From NCBI RefSeq assembly GCF_020880815.1, contig NZ_JAJITD010000006.1, positions 1-64,000 of the forward strand: 64,000 bases of DNA, written 5' to 3'. Source of the stretch: Paraburkholderia sejongensis (GTDB lineage Bacteria; Pseudomonadota; Gammaproteobacteria; Burkholderiales; Burkholderiaceae). The notes beneath the pieces were generated by a model. The model saw only the letters and a program-made list of their open reading frames with translations, was not told where the DNA came from and made no database searches. The position numbers were made by a program, and so were the translations under genes. Positions 54,130-62,572 of this stretch are shown here, one piece after another; positions within the stretch are counted from its first letter, which is position 1, and each line of letters begins with the position of its first letter.

Positions 54130-54424
54130 GTCTCCCTCCTGATACGAATCGCGCGCGGGCCATGCTGGACGCGCCGCGCTTTCGTCGCGAATCTTTCGTT
54201 TCGTTGACTTGAATTCGTTCGATCGTACGGGCTGGGTTGCGCCGGGCGAGCGCAAGAGCCTGGAGGAAGTATAGAAATTTCCAGCGCATCCGGGCTCTGG
54301 AAACGATCTCATCGATGCGCGCAATGGCGTTCGCGAGGCTCAATGGTCAAGCGCATTCGCCTGAACAAAGGCAAGCGGTTCGGCCGGTCCGCATGAAGGC
54401 CGCGCGCAGTCGATCCGGCTGCGT

Positions 54425-55615
54425 TCAGTGTGAGGAAGAACAGGCGGTAGCGGGCACCGTCGTCTCCGGCGTCTGTTCGAGCCGGTTACCGCCCAGCGAC
54501 TTGGCGCGGTACAACGCGCGGTCGGCGGCCGACAGCAACTCGGTCAGCGAAGCCGTCGTATCGCTCGTCCCGGCCAGACCGATGCTGACGGTCGCGCGAA
54601 TCGGCTCGCCGTCCACGCGATGGGACATCGTCGCAAACCGGGACGCGACGGTCTCGCCGAGCGCTTTGGCTCGCGCGCTGTCGTAGCCCGGCAGCAGCGC
54701 GGCAAATTCTTCGCCGCCGATGCGTGCCAGAATCGCGTCCGCACCGGTCGCGCTTCGCACGGTCGCCGCGAACGACTGCAACACCTCGTCGCCGGTCTTG
54801 TGGCCATAGCGGTCGTTGATGCGCTTGAAGTGATCGAGGTCGAACGCGAGCAACGACACCGGTCGTCCGGCTGTTTCGTAGTCACGAATAATGCGCTCGC
54901 CCTCTTCAAAAAACAGCTTTCGATTGCCGAGGCGAGTCAGATAATCCGTGCGCGATTCCTTCAGCAATTCGGCGTGAATTTCTTCGCGGGTGAGCCGAAG
55001 CAAGGTCATCGGCAGAATGAACGAGTACAGCACCCCTTCGTACATCGTGATCTGGCTGGACACCGCCAGCAGGTGCGGCCCGAACCGCGCCACCAGCCAC
55101 GGCAGCACCAACGCCCTGAACGCGTAAATCAGCGCGTGCAGACCGGCGACTGCAACTGCGAAGCGGCGCGATTGCCCCGCCGGCAGACGATCGCCGCGCA
55201 GCAGTTCGACGGCCGTCAGCGCGGAAGCCAGCGCGATCGGCAGCGCGCTCACATACATCCACACCGCGGCCGGCCAACGCATGCCGCCGATCGTCCAGAT
55301 GAGCGCCATCAACAGCAATAGCGCAATCGAGCCGACTCGATACTGCCGGCCGTTGAACATCGCGACGCCGTGCAGCACCAGCAGATAGCCGGACAGAATC
55401 ACCAGATTGCTCACCGCGGGGCCGGCGGCGCCCAGCAGCGCATTGCGAAAGGCGGCGAGCGCGCAGCCCGTTCCCAGCGTCGCGTAGCCGATCGCCAGCA
55501 TGCGCAGTTCTCGCGCACGCTTCGGATGAGACAGATGTTCCCAATACAACATCGCGGAACTGGCCAGCAGGGTTCCGATCACGAGGAAGTAAAGGGTGGC
55601 TAAATCGACTTTCAT
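54425..55615 (-). CDS. Membrane-bound GGDEF diguanylate cyclase
   Basis: 396 residues from ATG at 55615. Six hydrophobic helices (residues 1-200, no known sensor) followed by a GGDEF domain (TDYLTRLGNRKLFFEEGERI, FDLDHFKRINDRYGHKTGDEVL, RIGGEEFAALLPGYD). The GGEEF signature is intact, so synthesis of cyclic di-GMP is expected. No RxxD inhibitory site stands at the usual place upstream. Lone gene. Confidence 0.93.
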   Translation of the reverse strand: MKVDLATLYFLVIGTLLASSAMLYWEHLSHPKRARELRMLAIGYATLGTGCALAAFRNALLGAAGPAVSNLVILSGYLLVLHGVAMFNGRQYRVGSIALLLLMALIWTIGGMRWPAAVWMYVSALPIALASALTAVELLRGDRLPAGQSRRFAVAVAGLHALIYAFRALVLPWLVARFGPHLLAVSSQITMYEGVLYSFILPMTLLRLTREEIHAELLKESRTDYLTRLGNRKLFFEEGERIIRDYETAGRPVSLLAFDLDHFKRINDRYGHKTGDEVLQSFAATVRSATGADAILARIGGEEFAALLPGYDSARAKALGETVASRFATMSHRVDGEPIRATVSIGLAGTSDTTASLTELLSAADRALYRAKSLGGNRLEQTPETTVPATACSSSH

Positions 55616-55754
55616 CACTGACGCCAAAGCGCGTCCCCGGCACAACGGGAAGCAGGTTGCGGATCAAGCATGAGATAACGGCAAATGCCGCGATTTGTTG
55701 AGATGATACGCGACGCGCAGCCGCGACGGCCGGCTCGAAGCGGGCGAAATCCGC

Positions 55755-56366
55755 TTACGCGTAACGCGCGAGGAACATATCGACGGCTGCTTCCGCGACC
55801 CGCTTCTGCTCGCTCGCGTCGAGCAGCGGCTGCCCCATCGCCACTTGCGGCCAGAACGCGGACGCCTTGACGAGCCCCTGCAACTGCAGCGCCGCGAACA
55901 CCGGATCGTCGGTCCTGATACGCCCGTCCGCGGCCGCCGCGCGCACCCATGCGGTCAAATCTTCTTCCCGCTCGCCCATTCGCGCGACCATGTCCCGCGC
56001 GCGTTCCGGCGCATGCAGCCCGGCCGCGATCGCGACGCGCGCCAGCGCGAGGAAAGAGTCGTTGTTCAGCAGGCGCAGCTTGCGCTGCACCAGTTCGAGC
56101 AGTTGCGCGCGCAGCGGCTGGCCGGCCCGATACCCGGGGGCGTCGCCGTCGTGGCTCGCGTCCCATAGCTGATGAAGAATCGCCGCGAACAGCGCGTCCT
56201 TGCTCGGGAAATGGTTGTAGACCGTGCGTTTGGACGCGTTCGCGCGGGCGGCGATACGGTCCATGCTGGTCGCGTCGTAGCCGGCCGCGAGAAATTCCTC
56301 GATCGCGGCGGCGATGATCGCCGCCCGTTTCCGGTCGGTCAGACGTTGAGGGGTACAGGATTGCAT
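55755..56366 (-). CDS. TetR-family transcriptional regulator
   Basis: 203 residues. N-terminal helix-turn-helix typical of the family: AAIIAAAIEEFLAAGYDATSMDRIAARANASKRTVYNHFPSKDALFAAIL. The C-terminal part is helical and resembles TetR_C proteins of the AcrR/efflux-regulator type. Divergent from the hydrolase at 56448; two inverted repeats lie between. A role in control of the RND pump encoded beyond is plausible. Confidence 0.92.
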   Translation of the reverse strand: MQSCTPQRLTDRKRAAIIAAAIEEFLAAGYDATSMDRIAARANASKRTVYNHFPSKDALFAAILHQLWDASHDGDAPGYRAGQPLRAQLLELVQRKLRLLNNDSFLALARVAIAAGLHAPERARDMVARMGEREEDLTAWVRAAAADGRIRTDDPVFAALQLQGLVKASAFWPQVAMGQPLLDASEQKRVAEAAVDMFLARYA

Positions 56367-56379
56367 CGATGAATTTTAC

Positions 56380-56426
56380 ACTGGCCAGTTTACTTATCTC
56401 GAAAATAAACTACACTGCCGAGTGTA
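56380..56426. promoter_or_regulatory. Two candidate TetR operator repeats
   Basis: Between the divergent genes are ACTGGCCAGT (56380-56389, perfect palindrome) and TACACTGCCGAGTGTA (56411-56426, arms TACACT/AGTGTA). Both share a TACACT-G half: TTACACTGG occurs at the first and TACACTGCC at the second. Spacing is about three helical turns. Confidence 0.55.
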
Positions 56427-56447
56427 CATTTTCCGGATGCTCAACTG

Positions 56448-57581
56448 ATGACATCGCTCCCCGTTTTCGTGCGCCGCATGCTCGGCGTGACCGCCGCGCA
56501 ACGCAGCCGCACGCTGTTCAACCGCTCGCCGCAGCACGACGGCGAACGCTTTCGCAACGTCAAGCCGCGTCCGGTCGAAGGTCTGCGCAAAACGCTCGGC
56601 CTCGCGTGGACCGTGCTGTTCAACAAGCCGCGCGGCACGGTGCCGGCCGACGCGTTGCCGGTCACCCCGCTGACGCGCGCGCAACTCGACGCGGCGCCCG
56701 ATCGCAGCCTGTACCGGCTCGGTCATTCGACAATGCTGCTGAAGCTGCGCGGCCAGTTCTGGCTGACCGATCCGGTGTTCGCCGAGCGGGCGTCGCCGTT
56801 CCGCCATCTCGGTCCGAAGCGCTTTCACGCGCCGCCGATCGCGCTCGCCGAGTTGCCGCCGCTGCGCGGCGTGATCCTGTCGCACGACCATTACGATCAT
56901 CTTGATCGCGACACGGTGCTCGCGCTTGCGCAGCACACCGAAGTGTTCCTGACGCCGCTCGGCGTCGGCGACCGGCTGATCGAATGGGGCATCGACGCGA
57001 GCAAGGTCCGGCAATTCGACTGGTGGCAAGACACCGAGGTCGACGGCATCCGCTTCACCGCGACGCCCGCGCAGCACTTCTCCGGGCGCAGCCTGTTCGA
57101 CGGCAACCGCACGTTGTGGGCCTCGTGGGTGATCGTCGACGACGATCTGCGGGTGTTCTTCAGCGGCGACACCGGTTACTTCGACGGCTTCCGGACCATC
57201 GGCGAACGGCTCGGTCCGTTCGACGTCACGCTGATTGAAACCGGCGCATACGACGCAATGTGGCCGTACGTTCATATGCAGCCCGAAGAAACCGTGCAGG
57301 CGCATCTGGACTTGCGCGGCCGCTGGCTCGTGCCGATTCACAACGGCACCTTCGACCTCGCGATGCATCGCTGGCAGGAACCGTTCGAACGCGTGAGCGC
57401 GCTGGCGCTCACGCGCGGCGTCGCGCTGTCGACCCCGCGCATGGGCGAGCGGCTCGATCTGACCGCGGTGCATCGCGGCGAGCGCTGGTGGCGCGAAGTG
57501 GCGGCGCCGGTCGCCGCGCCGAAGGCGTCGTGGCGCTGGTGCGCGTCGCGTAGTGCCGGAGAAGAGGAAGGGGCGTCCTGA
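56448..57581 (+). CDS. Metallo-beta-lactamase-fold hydrolase (UlaG/NAPE-PLD-like)
   Basis: 377 residues. Metal-binding motif HDHYDHLD near residue 147 and further ligands in ATPAQHFSGR and FFSGDTGYFDG, then ETGAYDAMWPYVHMQPEE. An N-terminal region of about 80 residues contains LGHSTMLLKLRGQFWLTDPVF, as in NAPE-PLD-like phosphodiesterases and YfhI/RomA-like proteins. Substrate unknown. Divergent from a TetR gene. Confidence 0.9.
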   Translation: MTSLPVFVRRMLGVTAAQRSRTLFNRSPQHDGERFRNVKPRPVEGLRKTLGLAWTVLFNKPRGTVPADALPVTPLTRAQLDAAPDRSLYRLGHSTMLLKLRGQFWLTDPVFAERASPFRHLGPKRFHAPPIALAELPPLRGVILSHDHYDHLDRDTVLALAQHTEVFLTPLGVGDRLIEWGIDASKVRQFDWWQDTEVDGIRFTATPAQHFSGRSLFDGNRTLWASWVIVDDDLRVFFSGDTGYFDGFRTIGERLGPFDVTLIETGAYDAMWPYVHMQPEETVQAHLDLRGRWLVPIHNGTFDLAMHRWQEPFERVSALALTRGVALSTPRMGERLDLTAVHRGERWWREVAAPVAAPKASWRWCASRSAGEEEGAS

Positions 57582-57671
57582 TTTTCCTGGTGGATTGCCG
57601 ACGGCCACGCAATGCGGTGGCCGCCGGCGGCGTTGGACCATGCGGTTTCTTTGCCGATCATTGCGGCTCGG

Positions 57672-59252
57672 TCATTGCGGTTTGGCCGTTGCAGCCTGTT
57701 CGTTATCCGCGCCGGCCGCGGCGGAAGCCGACGCCCCCGCAGCCACGGCCGCCGGATGACGCGGATCGTGCAACAGATCCGCCGACCACCCGCCGCCCAG
57801 ATCGCCGAACAAAGACGCCGCATGCAGCAGCCGCGACTCCTGCACGTTCAGCGCGGTTTGCCGGATGTTCAGTTGGGCCGCCTGCGCGGTTGCGACCGTC
57901 GTGAAATCGACGGTGCCGGCCTGGTACTCGTCGAACGCGATCTGCGCGCCGCGGTCCGCGTCGCGCACCGCCGCGTCGAGCACGTCGGCCTGCTCGGCGA
58001 GAATCCGCAAGCCCGACAGATCGTCCTCGACGTTCTGGAACGCGGCCAGCACCGTGCCGCGATAGTTCGCGACCGTCGCGTCGTAGGCGGCTTTCGCGGC
58101 GTCCACATCCGCGCTGCGCAGCCCGCCGTCGAACAACGTCTGGGTCGCGCTGCCGCCGAGCGACCACACGTAGTTCGCGGCCTTCAACAAGCCGTTCAGC
58201 GGCGACTGCGTGAAGCCGAGCGCGCCCGAGATCGAAATGTCCGGGTAATACGCGGCCACCGCGACGCCGATCGCCGCGTTCTGCGCGGCCATCTTGCGCT
58301 CGGCGGCGGCGATGTCGGGGCGGCGTTCGAGCAGCGTCGACGGCACGCCGGCCGGCACCACAGGCAACGCCGGCATCGCGGTGCTGTGCGTGATCGACAG
58401 CTCCTCCGGGTTCTTGCCGACCAGCACCGCGATCGCGTGCGCGTACTGCGCACGGGCGACGCCGAGCGCGATCAGATTGGACTTCGCGGTATTGAGCTGA
58501 TTGCGCGCGGTGATCACGTCGGCCGGCGAGATCGTGCCCGCGCGGTCCTGCTCGCTGACCACATCCAGATAGTGCTGATACGCTTCGACCGTTCTTTGCA
58601 GCAGGTCGATGTTCGCGTCGGTGGTGCGCAGTTCGATGATCGCGGTCGCGAGCGCGACCTGCTCGGAGAGCGTCGCGTTCGCGAGCGTCGCTTCGGTGGC
58701 CTGCGCGGTCGCCGCGTTTTCCTCGACCGTGCGACGCACCTGCCCCCACAGATCGGGCGCCCAGTCCACACTGCCTTCGAGCGAGCCGGCGTTGACGATG
58801 CGCGCGCTCGTGCCGTTCAGGAAGCTGCCGGACGAGCTGACCGAACCGCTGCTCGCGCGTTCGCGCGTGGCCGAGCCGGTCACGCCGATGGTCGGAAACA
58901 GGCTCGCGTGCGCGACCCGCACTTCGGCGAGCGCTTGCTGATAGTTCGCATAGTCCGCGCGCACCGTCTGGTTCGATACCGCGACCAGCGGTTCGAGTTC
59001 GTCGATCAGCGGATCGTTGAACGCGGTCCACCACGTGCCCTTCGGCGCGGCCGCGTTCGGTTCGGCGCGGGTCCAGCCCGGCAGCTCCGAATACGTTGCC
59101 GGCACGCGTACCTGCGGCCGGTGATAGTCGGGGCCGACCATGCAGCCCGCGTTCAATATCGCGAGCAACGCGACGGCGAGCGTCGAGGCCGAAACCGGTG
59201 ACACCGGTAAGCCCGGCCGTATCGATCGTTCAAACAGATTCTTCATCGTCAT
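57672..59252 (-). CDS. Outer-membrane efflux lipoprotein, NodT/OprM family
   Basis: 526 residues from ATG at 59252, overlapping the RND stop (ATGA). Signal peptide with lipobox (LAILNAGC, Cys near 34), then GPDYHRPQVRVPATY as in NodT-type factors. Two OEP repeats follow, the second with TQTLFDGGLRSADVDAAKAAYDATVANYRGTVLAAFQNVEDDL. C-terminal Ala-rich tail. It is the outer-membrane channel for the RND pumps encoded just upstream in the same operon. Confidence 0.94.
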   Translation of the reverse strand: MTMKNLFERSIRPGLPVSPVSASTLAVALLAILNAGCMVGPDYHRPQVRVPATYSELPGWTRAEPNAAAPKGTWWTAFNDPLIDELEPLVAVSNQTVRADYANYQQALAEVRVAHASLFPTIGVTGSATRERASSGSVSSSGSFLNGTSARIVNAGSLEGSVDWAPDLWGQVRRTVEENAATAQATEATLANATLSEQVALATAIIELRTTDANIDLLQRTVEAYQHYLDVVSEQDRAGTISPADVITARNQLNTAKSNLIALGVARAQYAHAIAVLVGKNPEELSITHSTAMPALPVVPAGVPSTLLERRPDIAAAERKMAAQNAAIGVAVAAYYPDISISGALGFTQSPLNGLLKAANYVWSLGGSATQTLFDGGLRSADVDAAKAAYDATVANYRGTVLAAFQNVEDDLSGLRILAEQADVLDAAVRDADRGAQIAFDEYQAGTVDFTTVATAQAAQLNIRQTALNVQESRLLHAASLFGDLGGGWSADLLHDPRHPAAVAAGASASAAAGADNEQAATAKPQ

Positions 59253-62200
59253 GCCTTCGTATCCGGTTGTCCCGGCCTCGCGCCGCGGTTCCAGCGCAGC
59301 CGCGCGGACCATCGGACCAGCCGCGCGCGCAGGCGGTCGAGGTACAGGTAAATCACCGGCGTCGTGTAGAGCGTGAACAGCTGGCTCACGATCAGCCCGC
59401 CCATCACGGTGATCCCGAGCGGCTCGCGCAGCGAACCGCCCTGACCGACGCCGAGCGCGAGCGGCACCGCGCCGAGCACGGCCGCGAACGTCGTCATCAT
59501 GATCGGCCGTAGCCGGATCAGCGCGGCTTCGTGAATCGCGTCCCGCGCCGGCATGCTTTGCTCGCGCTGCAACTGGATCGCGACGTCGACCATCATGATG
59601 CCGTTTTTCTTCACGATGCCGATCAGCAGAATCACGCCGATCAACGCGATCACCGAGAACGGCGTGCCGAAAATCAGCAGCGCGAGCGTCGCGCCGATAA
59701 ACGCGGACGGCAGCGTCGACAGAATCGTCAGCGGATGGATCGAACTTTCGTACAGCACGCCGAGCACGATATAGACGACGCCGAGCGCGGCGAGAATCAG
59801 CAGCGGCACGGTGCCCATCGATTGCGAAAATGCCGCCGCCGCGCCCGCGAACGAACCGTGGATGCTCGCCGGCACGCCGAGTTCGCGGATCGTGTCGTCG
59901 ATCGTCTTGCCCGCCTCGCTCAGCGTGCCGCCGGCCGGCAGGTTGAACGAGATCGTCGCGGCGACCAGCCCGCTCTGGTGGTTCACCTGGGTCGCCGTGT
60001 GGCTGTTCGTGTACGACGCGAGCACCGACAACGGCACCATCGTTTCGGCCGCCGTACTATCGGCGCTGCCGGTCGAGCTGCCGCCCTTGCTGTTGGCGAT
60101 CGCGTTGTTGGTCGCATTCGACTGCGCGTTCGCGTTGCGCGAGTTGGTGTTCGCGTTGGTGCTCCCCTTGCTGCTCGCGGTCGAACCGGTCGCGCCCGAT
60201 ACCGTGCCGCCCGGCATCTGCGTGGCCGCGGTGCCGGCCGGATTGCCCGACGCGGTGCTCAGATAGATCTGGCTCAATGACTGCGGATACTGCCAGTACT
60301 CGGGTGCCAGCTCCATCACGACGAAGTACTGATTCAGCGGGTTGTAGATCGTCGACACGGTGCGCTGGCCGAACGCGTCGTACAGCACGTTGTCGATCTG
60401 GTTCGGCGCGAAACCGTAGCGCGCGGCCGTCGCGCGATTGATCTTCACGTAGGTCTGCAAACCGTTCTGTTCCAGATCGGAATTCACGTCGAGCAATTGG
60501 CCATGCTGCTTCGACAGCGCGGCGACCAGCTTCGGCGTCCACTTGAACAGCGCGGCCGCATCGTCGCTGGTCAGCGTGTACTGATACTCGGCCGCCGACT
60601 GCCGGCCGCCGATCCGCAAATCCTGCTGCGCCTGCAAAAAGAGCCGCGCGCCCGATACCTCGTCGAGCTTCGGCCGCAGCCGGTTGACGACTTCGGTGGC
60701 GGTTGCGTGCCGCTCATCGAGCGGTTTGAGTTCGATAAACACGCTCGCGGTATTGAGCGCGCGGCCGCCGGTAAAGCCCGCGACCGACTGCACCGCCGGA
60801 TCGCGCTGCACGATCGCCTGCAATTGCGCGAGCTTTTTCTGCATCGCCGGAAACGAGATGCTCTGGTCGGCGATGATCTGGCCGATCAGAATGCCGGTGT
60901 CCTGCTCCGGGAAGAAGGTGGCCGGCACCAGCTTCAGCAGGAACACGTTGCCGACCAGCAGCGCGAACAGCAGCACGATCACCGCCAGCGAATGATCGAG
61001 CACCGCCGTCAGCGAACGCGCGTACATGTTCTTGAAGCGGTCGAACTGATGCTCGACCCAGCGCGCCCACCGCGCCTTCGAGTGGCCCGCATCGTTGCGG
61101 CTCAGCAGGTATGCGCACATCGCCGGCGTGACCGTCAGCGAGATCACCAGCGAAATCATGATCGCGATCGACAGCGTGATCGCGAACTCGTGAAACAGCA
61201 GGCCGAGGATGCCCGGCATCATGATGATCGGCAGGAACACCGCGATCAGCGACAGGCTCATCGAGATCACCGTGAAGCCGACCTCGCCCGCGCCCTTGAT
61301 CGCAGCCTCCTTCGGACTCAAGCCGAGTTCGATGTGACGCACGACGTTTTCCAGCACCACGACCGCGTCGTCGACCACGAAGCCGGTGCCGATCGTCAGC
61401 GCCATCAGCGACAGATTGTCGATGCTATAGCCGAGCAGATACATCGGCCCGAAGCTGCCGACGATCGACAGCGGCAACGCGACCGCCGGCACCAGCGTCG
61501 CGCTCGGCGACTGCAGAAAAATGAACACGACGCCGACCACCAGCAGCACCGCGATGAACAGCGTGCGCTCGGTATCGCCGACCGATGCGCGCACCGACTC
61601 CGAGCGGTCGATCGCAACGCCGACGTGAATCGTGCTCGGCAGCGTCGCCTCGATCGCCGGCAGCACGTTGCGGATCTGCGCAACCGTGCTGACCACATTG
61701 CTGCCCGGCGTCGGATAGACGATCACGAGGATCGCCGACTTGCCGTTGAACAGCCCCGCATTGCGGATGTTTTCGTTCGAGTCGCGCACCTGGGCGACAT
61801 CGCGCAACTGCACCGGCGCGCCGTCGCGGTACGCGATCACCAGATCGCGATACGGCGCCGCGTGCGTGATCTGATCGTTCGACGTGACCACGTAGCGCTG
61901 CTCGCCGACATCCAGATGCCCCTTCGCACTGTTCGCGTTGGCCGCGCCGATCGCCGCGCGCACGTCTTCGAGGCCGATCCCATAGCTGTTCAGCTTGCCC
62001 GGCTGCAACTCGACCCGCACGCTGGGCAGCGCACCGCCGCCCAGCGTGATCTGGCCGACGCCCTTGACCTGCGATAGCTGCTGCTGGATCACCGAATCGG
62101 CGGAGTCGTACAACTGCGCTTTGGTCAGCGTGTCGGACGTCAGCGACAGCACCATGATCGGCGCGTCGGCCGGGTTGTACTGGCGATAGGAAGGATTACT

Positions 62201-62572
62201 GCGCAGTGTGGTCGGCAGATCGGCGCGCGCGGCCTGGATCGCCGCCTCGACATCGCGCGCGGCGCCGTTGATGTCGCGATTGATGCCGAACAGCACGACG
62301 ACCAGCGACGAGCCGACGCTGTTGATCGAAGTCAGCTCCTGCACGTCGGCGATCGTGCCGAGGCGCCGTTCGAGCGGCTCGGCCACCGTCGCCGCCATGA
62401 TCTCGGGGCTCGCGCCGGCCATGTTCGCCTGCACGACGATCACCGGAAACGCGATGTTCGGCAGCGGCGCGACCGGCATGCGGAAATACGCGAGCGTGCC
62501 GGAGATCAGGATCGCGATGGCCAGCAGCGTGGTCGCGACCGGCCGCCGGATGAAGAGCGCCGGGATGTTCAC
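59249..62572 (-). CDS. mdtC: RND multidrug efflux transporter, MdtC-like
   Basis: 1107 residues from GTG at 62572, overlapping the previous stop (GTGA). HAE1-type RND pump: FIRRPVATTLLAIAILISGTLAYFRMPVAPLP at the N-terminus, twelve membrane helices, LALTIGTGFVVDDAVVVLENVVRH with the proton-relay Asp-Asp in helix 4. It is about 70 residues longer than usual MdtC. The excess is a low-complexity Ser/Asn/Thr/Gly/Ala-rich stretch at about residues 780-845 (DNA about 60040-60230) in the second periplasmic loop, just after LSQIYLSTASGNPAG. MdtB and MdtC work as a heteromultimer. Confidence 0.94.
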   Translation of the reverse strand: MNIPALFIRRPVATTLLAIAILISGTLAYFRMPVAPLPNIAFPVIVVQANMAGASPEIMAATVAEPLERRLGTIADVQELTSINSVGSSLVVVLFGINRDINGAARDVEAAIQAARADLPTTLRSNPSYRQYNPADAPIMVLSLTSDTLTKAQLYDSADSVIQQQLSQVKGVGQITLGGGALPSVRVELQPGKLNSYGIGLEDVRAAIGAANANSAKGHLDVGEQRYVVTSNDQITHAAPYRDLVIAYRDGAPVQLRDVAQVRDSNENIRNAGLFNGKSAILVIVYPTPGSNVVSTVAQIRNVLPAIEATLPSTIHVGVAIDRSESVRASVGDTERTLFIAVLLVVGVVFIFLQSPSATLVPAVALPLSIVGSFGPMYLLGYSIDNLSLMALTIGTGFVVDDAVVVLENVVRHIELGLSPKEAAIKGAGEVGFTVISMSLSLIAVFLPIIMMPGILGLLFHEFAITLSIAIMISLVISLTVTPAMCAYLLSRNDAGHSKARWARWVEHQFDRFKNMYARSLTAVLDHSLAVIVLLFALLVGNVFLLKLVPATFFPEQDTGILIGQIIADQSISFPAMQKKLAQLQAIVQRDPAVQSVAGFTGGRALNTASVFIELKPLDERHATATEVVNRLRPKLDEVSGARLFLQAQQDLRIGGRQSAAEYQYTLTSDDAAALFKWTPKLVAALSKQHGQLLDVNSDLEQNGLQTYVKINRATAARYGFAPNQIDNVLYDAFGQRTVSTIYNPLNQYFVVMELAPEYWQYPQSLSQIYLSTASGNPAGTAATQMPGGTVSGATGSTASSKGSTNANTNSRNANAQSNATNNAIANSKGGSSTGSADSTAAETMVPLSVLASYTNSHTATQVNHQSGLVAATISFNLPAGGTLSEAGKTIDDTIRELGVPASIHGSFAGAAAAFSQSMGTVPLLILAALGVVYIVLGVLYESSIHPLTILSTLPSAFIGATLALLIFGTPFSVIALIGVILLIGIVKKNGIMMVDVAIQLQREQSMPARDAIHEAALIRLRPIMMTTFAAVLGAVPLALGVGQGGSLREPLGITVMGGLIVSQLFTLYTTPVIYLYLDRLRARLVRWSARLRWNRGARPGQPDTKA

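Noticed and set aside
60497-62077. 526-codon open frame opposite the MdtC-like gene
   Set aside because: Low-complexity charged antisense product of an RND gene.
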